DNA from: Bacteroidota bacterium
GTDB taxonomy: Bacteria; Bacteroidota; Ignavibacteria; UBA10030
Assembly (NCBI GenBank): GCA_003453835.1
Contig: DMMN01000036.1
Coordinates: 2,356-12,621 of the forward strand
Length of the DNA stretch: 10,266 nucleotides
Direction: 5' to 3'
The notes under the pieces are model-generated. The model ran no database searches. It had not been told where the DNA came from and saw only the letters and a list, made by a program, of their open reading frames with translations. The translations under genes were made by a program, and so were the position numbers. Of this stretch, positions 1 through 6,374 are shown piece after piece (the first letter of the stretch is position 1; the number at the start of each line of letters is the position of its first letter).

Positions 1-681
1 CGCAATTTCTACATCAAAGAGGTTTCCTCGAAGTATGAGATCTATGAGTCTGTCCTCTATCGTGAGCTTGAGAGATGGGTGGAGCGGGGCGCCGGGACGA
101 GGGAGAGAAGGTCGGGGAGGAGGGAGTTTCCCGGTTCCCCAGAGCCCTCATCTGAGCCGTCTCCGGTGGATGAGGCATCACCACATGTTGCGGTCATTCC
201 TGCAGCAGAAAGGGACATTCTCAAACTGCTCCTCGAGAACCAAACAGACCTGATCAATTTCATCTTCTCGCATGTTGCGCTGGGTGATCTCGGCAATCCG
301 AGCATCAAGACCCTGGCCGAAATGATCTTGAGCCGCATCGACGAGACCGGTTCGGCGGAGGTATCAACACTCCTTCATGAGATTGAGGACCAACAACTCA
401 AGAACATCATCACAGATGTCGCTCTGAGCAAGTATGAGCTGAGCAAACAATGGCAGGCGATGGAGGTTGGAGTTGAGGAAGCCGATCCGTGGGAGATCGC
501 CCGCGGGGCCGTTGTGGCTATAAAGAAACAATCCATCCAAAGGCAAATAGAAGGGAATCAGAAGCTACTGCGTGAGGCGTCGCACCGAGGGGAGGACGCG
601 CTTCAATTCGTTCAGCGTCATCAGGATCTCATCAGACTCTTGAAGGAAGTCGAATCCCCAGAGTTCCTACGGCCAAAATAG
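1..681 (+). CDS. dnaG: DNA primase DnaG, C-terminal part (5' end outside window)
   Basis: The reading frame is open from base 1 to the TAG at 679-681, giving 226 residues with no start in the window. A GTG at 79 lies inside this frame and is only an internal codon, because the upstream residues (FYIKEVSSKYEIYESVLYREL) read as normal DnaG sequence. That stretch resembles the end of the RNA-polymerase (TOPRIM-following) domain. Next comes a low-complexity Arg/Gly/Ser/Pro/Glu linker at about residues 28-60. From 'PAAERDILKLLLEN' onward there is a mostly helical region of about 150 residues, matching the helicase-binding C-terminal domain that contacts DnaB. The zinc-binding and TOPRIM catalytic parts lie outside the window, so the identification rests on the linker and C-terminal architecture. 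DnaG makes RNA primers at the replication fork. The next gene is about 170 bases downstream and probably separately transcribed. Confidence 0.82.
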   Translation, partial: RNFYIKEVSSKYEIYESVLYRELERWVERGAGTRERRSGRREFPGSPEPSSEPSPVDEASPHVAVIPAAERDILKLLLENQTDLINFIFSHVALGDLGNPSIKTLAEMILSRIDETGSAEVSTLLHEIEDQQLKNIITDVALSKYELSKQWQAMEVGVEEADPWEIARGAVVAIKKQSIQRQIEGNQKLLREASHRGEDALQFVQRHQDLIRLLKEVESPEFLRPK

Positions 682-748
682 GAGCGGCGAAATCGTTCCC
701 GGGGGCTCGGGCCGTTTCGTCGAGCCGGTGCACAATCCCTCAGCGTCA

Positions 749-778
749 TTGCATTTCTAGCCACCTCTTTCTATTTTG
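749..778 (+). promoter_or_regulatory. Candidate promoter for ferredoxin/reductase unit
   Basis: TTG at 749-751 and TATTTTG at 772-778 are separated by 20 bases, close to the Bacteroidota-type promoter pattern (TTTG near -33, TAnnTTTG near -7). Transcription would start near 785, leaving a leader of about 65 bases before the ATG at 851. The same geometry recurs before the gene at 2577. This is a motif match by eye only, and a short AT-rich match can arise by chance. Confidence 0.27.
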
Positions 779-850
779 CTCCCGCAATTCACCTTGAATG
801 TTCCACCAGTATCAGTACAAGGACCCGACTTGCGACGAAACACGCCGTTG

Positions 851-1069
851 ATGATATATATTGTCCCTGGCAAATGCGATTTTTGCGGATGCTGTGTTGG
901 TGTTTGTCCGGAAGACGCCATTGAGCTCCTGGAATCCGACATCCGAATTATCGACGAGCGATGCACCAATTGCCGCAAGTGCGTCTGGGCGTGTCCGTGG
1001 GAGGTGATCGAGTTTCACCGGGAAGGAATCGAGAAGCTCCCCACGGAACTTGAGTTGCCGCAGGGGTAG
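851..1069 (+). CDS. 2[4Fe-4S] ferredoxin
   Basis: A small electron carrier of 72 residues. Two complete CxxCxxCxxxCP motifs are visible: C9, C12, C15, C19-P20 and C38, C41, C44, C48-P49. They are spaced as in clostridial-type ferredoxins that bind two [4Fe-4S] clusters. There is no signal peptide or membrane segment, so it is a soluble cytoplasmic protein. I chose the ATG at 851. The frame extends back to a TTG at 776, but the extra 25 residues have no ferredoxin character and the TTG sits within a promoter-like box. No strong ribosome-binding site is visible before 851. The next gene, 76 bases downstream on the same strand, is a geranylgeranyl-reductase-type flavoprotein, so this ferredoxin is probably its dedicated electron donor, as known for the methanogen pair. 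The fold is certain; the partner is an inference. Confidence 0.88.
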   Translation: MIYIVPGKCDFCGCCVGVCPEDAIELLESDIRIIDERCTNCRKCVWACPWEVIEFHREGIEKLPTELELPQG

Positions 1070-1145
1070 CGACCTGCGGTTGATAGTCTGGAATCCTTGA
1101 CAAGATCGAAACAGGGATGAAAGTGAATAGGGCAGAGATTGTGAA

Positions 1146-2312
1146 ATGAAGAGTGCCTACGATGTCATAGTTGTCGGGGCCGGTCCGGCCGGATCGACTG
1201 CGGCCCGGTATGCGGCTGTCGGCGGCGCATCCGTCCTGATGCTGGAGAAGGACCGCGACGTCGGGTATCCGGTCCGCTGCGGCGAGGCGGTGAGTCACGA
1301 AGGAGTAGTGCAATTCATCCAGCCCGATCCGAAGTGGATCGCCGCGACGGTCAGTAAGTTTCGAATCGTTGTGCCGAATGGCAACTCCATCGTTCCGAGG
1401 CTCGACGGTATCGGCTACGTCCTCGAGCGCCGACTTTTTGATTATGAGCTTGCGAACGTTGCAGCAAGAGCAGGCGCTGAGGTGGTGACGAAAGCGTATG
1501 TCTACGATTTGATTCGATCGAACGGCGCGACCGAGGGCGTTCGGGCGCTCATCAAAGATCAAAAAGTCGAGATTCGCGGAAAGATCATCATTGGAGCCGA
1601 CGGCGTTGAAAGCCGGGTGGGGAAATGGGCCGGTATTGACACGACGTGCCACATTCGCGACATGGAAAGCTGCGCGCAGGTGACGCTCTCCGGCGTTCAC
1701 ATCGACGAAGGGATTCTGGATTTCTACTTCGGGGACAAGATCGCCCCGGGAGGCTATCTCTGGGTCTTCCCGAAGGGGAAGGATGTAGCCAACGTCGGCA
1801 TCGGCATCAGCGTGGAAAGTGCGAAAGAGAAATCCGCCATAAAATATCTTGAGGAGTTCATCGAGAAGCGGTATCCGCATGCCGCCACCCTCACGAGAAT
1901 AGCGGGCGGGGTTCCGTGCGCAAAGACGTGTGACGAGATTGTGAAAAGCAACGTGATGCTGGTAGGCGATGCGGCTCATCAGGTCAATCCCGTCTCCGGT
2001 GGCGGAATCATTAGCGGGATGATTGGCGGGATGATTGCCGGCCAGGTTGCCGGAGAGGCCATTGTCCGGAACGATCTTCTTTATCTTCGAGAGTACGAGA
2101 AGCGCTGGCACAAGAGACTCGGTTGGCGGCATGAAGTTTTCTACCACATCAAGGAAGCCATCTCCCGATTTACCGACGATACCCTGAACCAGCTCTGTGA
2201 GGATGCCTGCAAGCTTCCGGAGGAGAAACGGACTGTCGGGAGTATTTTCCGTGCTGCACTTTGGAACCAACCTTCGATGCTGTTGGACGTTGCGAAAGTG
2301 TTCATCTCGTAG
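1146..2312 (+). CDS. Geranylgeranyl reductase family FAD-dependent oxidoreductase
   Basis: A 388-residue flavoprotein of the geranylgeranyl/digeranylgeranylglycerophospholipid reductase family (p-hydroxybenzoate-hydroxylase-like fold), which saturates double bonds in isoprenoid chains. Visible signatures in order: the FAD dinucleotide-binding motif GAGPAG (residues 11-16) with the ribose-binding acid E34; the PVRCGE segment (42-47) with the cysteine characteristic of this family; the second FAD motif GADGVESRVG (150-159); YLWVFP (204-209), a family hallmark in the substrate-binding region; and GDAAHQVNP (274-282) followed by a Gly-rich helix. Its length is typical for the family. It has no transmembrane segment. 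It follows a 2[4Fe-4S] ferredoxin, and archaeal members of the family take electrons from such a neighbour. The substrate cannot be read from sequence. Candidates are a menaquinone side chain, a polyprenol carrier, geranylgeranyl diphosphate, or a (bacterio)chlorophyll tail if the host is phototrophic; no pigment genes are nearby. Confidence 0.85.
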   Translation: MKSAYDVIVVGAGPAGSTAARYAAVGGASVLMLEKDRDVGYPVRCGEAVSHEGVVQFIQPDPKWIAATVSKFRIVVPNGNSIVPRLDGIGYVLERRLFDYELANVAARAGAEVVTKAYVYDLIRSNGATEGVRALIKDQKVEIRGKIIIGADGVESRVGKWAGIDTTCHIRDMESCAQVTLSGVHIDEGILDFYFGDKIAPGGYLWVFPKGKDVANVGIGISVESAKEKSAIKYLEEFIEKRYPHAATLTRIAGGVPCAKTCDEIVKSNVMLVGDAAHQVNPVSGGGIISGMIGGMIAGQVAGEAIVRNDLLYLREYEKRWHKRLGWRHEVFYHIKEAISRFTDDTLNQLCEDACKLPEEKRTVGSIFRAALWNQPSMLLDVAKVFIS

Positions 2313-2388
2313 CCGCGCCGCCGCCTCCGGCCACTTCATCATTCTACATTGAGCGTTCGGCGTTGGACGATTCTTTTTTCAGCTTGTA

Positions 2389-2436
2389 AGAATCCCGATA
2401 TCTCGCATTGGATCCGCAGGGAGATATCGGGATTCT
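2389..2436. repeat. Perfect 16-bp inverted repeat (intergenic hairpin)
   Basis: Left arm 2389-2404 (agaatcccgatatctc) and right arm 2421-2436 (gagatatcgggattct) are perfect reverse complements over 16 bases around a 16-base loop. It lies 77 bases after the reductase stop. A run of six T's lies upstream (2373-2378) but none follows the stem, so it does not look like a standard intrinsic terminator for the + strand. On the minus strand the stem would be followed by A's. It could be a repetitive palindromic element, an mRNA 3'-end stabiliser or a factor-dependent stop. The pairing is seen directly; its role is unknown. Confidence 0.7.
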
Positions 2437-2445
2437 CAACCTGCG

Positions 2446-2492
2446 CAATGATGAATGATCAAGTTGTTCAACCACTTCATCATTCGTCATTG
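2446..2492. repeat. Imperfect 22-pair palindrome, second intergenic hairpin
   Basis: Bases 2446-2467 pair with 2471-2492 around a three-base loop. I count 19 Watson-Crick pairs, one G-U pair and two mismatches. The right arm resembles a stretch before the first hairpin: 2331-2350 and 2472-2491 agree at 18 of 20 positions, including an exact 14-base match (ccacttcatcattc). This suggests a repeat family of which one full palindrome and one half-copy remain. No coding function is apparent in this region. Confidence 0.6.
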
Positions 2493-2521
2493 GCCATTTC
2501 TTCTTCATTCGCCCAGGCTCC

Positions 2522-2551
2522 TTGCACCTCAAGCCACCTTCCCGTATATTG
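2522..2551 (+). promoter_or_regulatory. Candidate promoter for the eight-gene operon
   Basis: TTGCAC at 2522-2527 and TATATT at 2545-2550 are 17 bases apart, the ideal sigma-70 spacing; TATATT matches five of six -10 consensus positions. The same bases read as TTG-N20-TATATTG also fit the Bacteroidota-style pattern and match the geometry of the candidate at 749-778. Transcription would start near 2558, giving a leader of about 20 bases before the GTG start at 2577, just enough for the GGAG-type ribosome-binding site at 2569-2572. It lies downstream of the two palindromes, as expected for an operon start. Confidence 0.42.
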
Positions 2552-2576
2552 ACACCCGAAAAAGCTGCGGAGAAGG

Positions 2577-3641
2577 GTGAAAGAAGCACATATCGACAAC
2601 GTACTTGTTGTTCGAACAGACCGAATTGGGGATGTCATTCTTTCACTCCCAATGATCTCCACGCTCCATGCGTCGTATCCCCACGCGCGCATCTCAATGC
2701 TTCTCCGCTCGTACACGAAGGAGCTGGCGGAAGGGCAGAAGGGACTTCAGGAGATTCTCCTCTACGATGCAAACGGAGTTCGGAAGCCCTTCGTACAAAT
2801 GCTCTCTGAGTTGCGTTCAAGGCGGTTTGACACCGTTGTGATTTCGTACCCGACGTTTCGTCTGGCGGCCTTGACGTTTTTCGCAGGGATTCCGACCAGG
2901 GTAGGGACGGGGTATCGTTGGTATTCGTTCTTTTTCAACAGAAAGGTCTTTGAGCATCGAAGGACGGCGGACAGACATGAAGCTCAGTACAATCTTTCCC
3001 TGCTCAAAGCTCTGGGTTGTGTCGTTGAAGAGAATCCCAAACCTTCACTCACAATCTCCGGGCGTGAGCGCGAGACCGCATCTGCTGTGCGCCGAAAACG
3101 AGACCTCTCAGAGACTGCCCTCACAGTCGTACTACATCCGGGAAGTGGAGGATCGGCGCGGGAGTGGAGCGCCGAGAATTTTGGATCGCTGGCGCTCTCA
3201 CTGCATGCAGAGGGAATGCAGGTGGTTGTTACGGGCGCTTCAAGCGAACTCCCTTTGGTCTCCAGAGTGATCGAACGATCAAGAGGAAAAGCGGTTCCCG
3301 TTGTCGGGGAGCTATCCCTTAAGGAATTGGCGGCGTTCTTGGAATCCACGGATCTCTTCGTGTCGAATTCCACGGGACCGCTACACATCGCGGCGGCAGT
3401 GGGAACGCCGGTCATAGGCCTCTATCCGCCAATTCGAGCGTGCAGTCCGCAACGCTGGGGGCCGCTCACGGAAAAGAAGGTTGTCTTTGTTGCGGACAAG
3501 GAGTGTTGTGTTCGATGTAAGGGAAAGCAATGCCGGGGGAACGAATGCATGGACCAGATCACGGTCGAGCAAGTGGTTCGCGCCGCGAAAGCTCTTTTGC
3601 GACAGTTGGGCGTCGACAAAGAAGTCGGCATCAGGTCATGA
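2577..3641 (+). CDS. Glycosyltransferase family 9 (heptosyltransferase-like)
   Basis: A 354-residue enzyme of the GT9 family, which includes LPS heptosyltransferases transferring a sugar from a nucleotide donor at the inner face of the cytoplasmic membrane. The N-terminal half begins NVLVVRTDRIGDVILSLP (residues 8-25), the GT9 acceptor-domain hallmark with D15 and D19. The C-terminal half has HPGSGGSAREW (187-197) and NSTGPLHIAAAVGTPVIGLY (264-283), the donor-binding signatures. A cysteine group near the end (C310, C311, C314, C319, C324, followed by M-x2-I) also occurs in family members. The GTG start at 2577 is supported by GGAG at 2569-2572; no better in-frame start lies upstream. The stop overlaps the next gene's start by four bases. 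Donor and acceptor cannot be told; heptose is a family guess, and other envelope glycans are possible. Confidence 0.88.
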   Translation: MKEAHIDNVLVVRTDRIGDVILSLPMISTLHASYPHARISMLLRSYTKELAEGQKGLQEILLYDANGVRKPFVQMLSELRSRRFDTVVISYPTFRLAALTFFAGIPTRVGTGYRWYSFFFNRKVFEHRRTADRHEAQYNLSLLKALGCVVEENPKPSLTISGRERETASAVRRKRDLSETALTVVLHPGSGGSAREWSAENFGSLALSLHAEGMQVVVTGASSELPLVSRVIERSRGKAVPVVGELSLKELAAFLESTDLFVSNSTGPLHIAAAVGTPVIGLYPPIRACSPQRWGPLTEKKVVFVADKECCVRCKGKQCRGNECMDQITVEQVVRAAKALLRQLGVDKEVGIRS

Positions 3642-4462
3642 AGCCCCATCTGGTTATCTGCTTTGTGATCCTCATGGGTTCGGTCGTACGGGGGCAGGAC
3701 TCGCTGGCCTTGAAGACAACTCTTCCGACCCCCGATCGGAGGCAATTGTCTCTTCGAACAATTGAGCACAGGGCGTTCGGAGTCGGCGAACGACTCGTGT
3801 TTGATGTCGGCTATAGCTTCATCGTTGCGGGAGAGGCGGTGATGTCTGTGCCGAAGGCCGACACGGCGTTCGGAAGGGAATGCTATCAGGTGGTGTTCAC
3901 GGTCGAGTCAACCCCCACCTTCTCGTGGATCTACAAGGTTGACGATCGCTACGAGACGATCCTGGATAAGCAAGGGATTTTCCCATGGCGCTTCACGCAG
4001 AAGGTGCGGGAAGGAAGCTACAAGCGCGACTACTACGCGGTCTTCGATCAGAGAGAAAACGTCGCGATCACGGAGAAGGGAAGATTTTCCACTCCCCCCT
4101 ATGTGCACGACGCGGTCTCCGCGTTCTATTACGTTCGCACCATGGATTTTTCGAAGTCGAAGCCCGGCGAGCGAACGCTTCTCCACAACTTCACGAAAGA
4201 CTCGACGTATGCGCTCGCCGTGAAATTCCTCGGCCGCCAGCGCATCGAGGTAGACGCCGGGACGTTCGACTGCATCATCATCGAGCCGCTCATGAAGGAG
4301 GGGGGACTGTTCAAGAGCGAAGGCCGAGTGGTGATCTGGCTGACGGACGACGACCGAAAGATCCCGGTGAAGGTCAGCACAAGGGTTGTCATCGGCTCCA
4401 TCGATGCAGAGCTGCGCGAGTATTCCGGTGTGTTGGGATCAATTCCATCGAAGGTGAAATAG
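3638..4462 (+). CDS. DUF3108 domain-containing secreted protein
   Basis: A 274-residue protein that starts at the ATG overlapping the GT9 stop (ATGA, 3638-3641), which implies translational coupling. The frame continues upstream to 3530, but that part overlaps the glycosyltransferase and lacks sense. With the 3638 start a clear signal peptide appears: MKPH, then a hydrophobic core (LVICFVILMGSVV), with likely cleavage after VRG before QDS. The mature part matches DUF3108: a 'FGVGERLVFDVGYSFIVAGEAVM' type opening, given here only as its pattern (GE-x-L-x-FDV, then AGEA), a central FYYVRTMDF, and a C-terminal run of alternating beta strands ending IPVKVSTRVVIGSIDAEL. This looks like a beta-rich periplasmic or outer-membrane-associated protein. 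The family's biochemical role is not established. Pairing with a GT9 enzyme suggests an envelope glycan or lipid context (inference). Confidence 0.83.
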   Translation: MKPHLVICFVILMGSVVRGQDSLALKTTLPTPDRRQLSLRTIEHRAFGVGERLVFDVGYSFIVAGEAVMSVPKADTAFGRECYQVVFTVESTPTFSWIYKVDDRYETILDKQGIFPWRFTQKVREGSYKRDYYAVFDQRENVAITEKGRFSTPPYVHDAVSAFYYVRTMDFSKSKPGERTLLHNFTKDSTYALAVKFLGRQRIEVDAGTFDCIIIEPLMKEGGLFKSEGRVVIWLTDDDRKIPVKVSTRVVIGSIDAELREYSGVLGSIPSKVK

Positions 4463-5422
4463 ATGTCCAAATTCAGACAACTCAGCCTTGCCGGCATCAA
4501 AACGAACTCCATCAAGAGCCGCAAGAGCAAAGTATCTCCGAAGGATTTCGCGAAGGTCGTTGATCCCGCGAACGCGCACGTCACGGGATTCATCGATTCC
4601 CTCCCTCGCATCCTTGTGGCCGAGGAGCTTCGCTCGTTGGTCCGGGACATCGTGAACTCCCGCAGGAAAGGAAAGCCCGTCATCATCATGATCGGAGCGC
4701 ACGTGGTGAAAGTGGGTCTCGCACCGATTCTCATCGACCTGATCAAGCGTGATGTGGTGACCCATCTCGCCATGAACAGCGCTGCGGCGATCCACGATGT
4801 GGAAACGGCGATGTGGGGGCAGACATCCGAGGACGTTGCCGCGAACATCCTCGACGGGAAATTCGGAATGTCAAAAGAGACGGGCGATTTCATCAATCGG
4901 GCCTTGGTGAAAGCGTGCACGGAGACCAATGAAGGATACGGCGAGGCGTTGGCGAAAAAGCTTCTGGCATTGAAAGCGCGCCATCGCACGGTGAGCATCC
5001 TGGCATCGTGCTATCAAGCCCGTGTGCCGGTGACGGTACACGCCGCGATCGGGACGGACATTGTCCATCAGCAACCGACGATGGATGGAGCCGCGACGGG
5101 GGAGATGAGCTTTCGGGATTTCAAGGTCCTGGCGAATTCCGTGAAGGACTTGAGAAACGGCGGAGTAGTACTCAATATCGGTTCCGCAGTCATTCTTCCG
5201 GAAGTGTTCCTGAAGACTCTCACCGTTGCCCGAAATCTGGGATTCAAGGCGCAGAGGTTTTCGACGGCAAACTTTGACATGATTCGGCATTACAGGCCCC
5301 AGATGAACGTTGTGGAGCGTCCCACGCTTGGCCACGGTCGGGGATACAATTTCACCGGCCACCACGAGATCATGATCCCATTGCTGGCTGCGATGATCAA
5401 ATCCCACTACAACAAAGCGTGA
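4463..5422 (+). CDS. Conserved protein, deoxyhypusine-synthase-like, function unknown
   Basis: A 319-residue soluble protein whose ATG directly follows the previous TAG, with GAAGG at 4450-4454 as ribosome-binding site. I recognise it as a conserved bacterial family with no settled function. Motifs: PVIIMIGAHVVKVGLAPIL (72-90), MNSAAAIHDVE (104-114), TSEDVA (121-126), GTDIVHQQP (197-205) with MDGAATGE (207-214), NIGSAVILPEVFLKTLTVAR (238-257) and TANFDM..HYRP (268-279). The order of a Rossmann-like 'G-x-x-x-K-x-G' strand, an 'A-x-A-I-x-D' segment and a late 'V-V-L-N-I-G-S' strand resembles the deoxyhypusine synthase fold. The catalytic-lysine motif of true deoxyhypusine synthases (VPKHH) is not present, and bacteria normally lack eIF5A, so another reaction is likely. 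The many conserved His and Asp residues suggest an enzyme, perhaps NAD-using. The family assignment is tentative; the gene itself is certain. Confidence 0.62.
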   Translation: MSKFRQLSLAGIKTNSIKSRKSKVSPKDFAKVVDPANAHVTGFIDSLPRILVAEELRSLVRDIVNSRRKGKPVIIMIGAHVVKVGLAPILIDLIKRDVVTHLAMNSAAAIHDVETAMWGQTSEDVAANILDGKFGMSKETGDFINRALVKACTETNEGYGEALAKKLLALKARHRTVSILASCYQARVPVTVHAAIGTDIVHQQPTMDGAATGEMSFRDFKVLANSVKDLRNGGVVLNIGSAVILPEVFLKTLTVARNLGFKAQRFSTANFDMIRHYRPQMNVVERPTLGHGRGYNFTGHHEIMIPLLAAMIKSHYNKA

Positions 5423-5426
5423 TTGA

Positions 5427-6374
5427 ATGACGGTAGAACAAGTTCCACCCGCTGCTCCTCCCGACGTTGAAACTCCGCAACTCTCTTTTGTCGAGCGAAA
5501 TCAGATCTCACCCGTCCTTTTCCTCCTTGGCAGTCTCTTCATCGTCTTTGTCCTTTACCAGTTGGTCGGGGGAACGATCGCCCTTCTCGTGGCAGGATCC
5601 AAAGTCACGCGTGAAAACGTTCTCCTGCATCGGATCCTGACCATCTCCGGTCAAGTGTTGTTCATCCTCATCCCCACACTCGGACTTGCCCGTCTTCTGA
5701 GCGTTCGATTGTCAAGCCTCTTTCCGTGGAGAATGCCGCATCTTGGGGAGACATTCTTTGCCTCCCTGAGCTTGCTCTTACTCCAGCAGGTGCTTCAGAT
5801 CTACCTCTTCTTTCAGGATCGCATCCCACTTCCCGAAAAGCTGAGCAAGTTTATTCAGCCATTCAGGGATATGATGGAACAGATGGTCCGCATACTGGTC
5901 ACAGCCGAGAACTTGCCCGAACTCGCGTTTGTTGTGCTCGTTGTCGCCGTCGTGCCGGCCATCGTTGAGGAGGTGCTCTTTCGTGGTTTGATCCAAACGG
6001 GATTTGAACGTGTGACAAACCCTTGGAAGGCAGCGATCATCGCCGGCACGATTTTCGGGGCCTTTCATTTCAATCCGTTTGCAGTCGTTCCTCTGGTCGG
6101 TCTCGGTCTCTTTTTTGGATTTCTCCGTATGCGTTCAAAGAGCATCGTCATCGCGATGACGGTACACTTTCTCAACAACGTCACGGCCGTCGTTGTGGCG
6201 TATTTCAAAATGGATGAGGAGTTGATTCTCGGAGCGCCAAAAGGGGGAGAGGCGAACATCCCCGGCGTCCTCTCGCAGCTTTTTCTCTTTCTGGTCCTCT
6301 TCGTCGTGGCGTTCATTTCCTATCTCCGCACGACGTCTCATCTTGATGAGCGCCGGGGAGATGAACGGACTTGA
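5427..6374 (+). CDS. CPBP family intramembrane metalloprotease
   Basis: A 315-residue multi-spanning membrane protein of the CPBP (CAAX protease and bacteriocin-processing, Abi/Rce1-like) family. About seven hydrophobic segments are visible, near residues 28-55, 66-92, 107-129, 164-180, 201-230, 240-260 and 281-300. All three active-site motifs are intact: EExxxR (E181, E182, R186), FGAFH with H214, and HxxxN (H247, N251), which form the metal site within the membrane. The N-terminal 25 residues are Pro-rich and cytoplasmic-looking; the C-terminus is short and charged. It starts four bases after the previous stop. In bacteria these proteins cleave membrane-associated peptides or act in peptide maturation and immunity; no bacteriocin or prenylated substrate gene is visible here. 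Its target is unknown, and membrane-protein quality control in an envelope operon is one possibility. Confidence 0.9.
   Translation: MTVEQVPPAAPPDVETPQLSFVERNQISPVLFLLGSLFIVFVLYQLVGGTIALLVAGSKVTRENVLLHRILTISGQVLFILIPTLGLARLLSVRLSSLFPWRMPHLGETFFASLSLLLLQQVLQIYLFFQDRIPLPEKLSKFIQPFRDMMEQMVRILVTAENLPELAFVVLVVAVVPAIVEEVLFRGLIQTGFERVTNPWKAAIIAGTIFGAFHFNPFAVVPLVGLGLFFGFLRMRSKSIVIAMTVHFLNNVTAVVVAYFKMDEELILGAPKGGEANIPGVLSQLFLFLVLFVVAFISYLRTTSHLDERRGDERT

Noticed and set aside
688..719. Possible dnaG terminator hairpin (cgaaa/tttcg with cccg/cggg inside)
   Set aside because: The stem is broken by unequal internal loops and no T-run follows.
776..850. TTG-initiated N-terminal extension of the ferredoxin
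   Set aside because: The extra 25 residues are unlike a ferredoxin, the TTG lies within the candidate -7 promoter box, and the ATG at 851 gives the usual length.
1070..1145. TTGACA at 1097-1102 as an internal promoter before the reductase
   Set aside because: No -10-like sequence lies at the right distance.
2014..2037. Perfect tandem 12-base repeat (gcgggatgattg twice)
   Set aside because: It encodes the Gly-rich helix after GDAAH and does not lengthen this segment compared with the family, so it is explained by the protein sequence.
948..2342. 464-codon open frame on the minus strand
   Set aside because: It lies antisense to the ferredoxin and reductase genes, whose motifs are unmistakable. 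Its product is Arg/His/Asp-rich with no recognisable domain, as expected of a codon-bias shadow.
2344..2589. Small open frames on both strands in the intergenic gap
   Set aside because: They are translations of the palindromic repeats and carry no domain or convincing ribosome-binding site.
3985..4563. 192-codon + strand frame overlapping the DUF3108 gene and the next gene
   Set aside because: Arg/His-rich out-of-frame shadow; both overlapping genes have family motifs.
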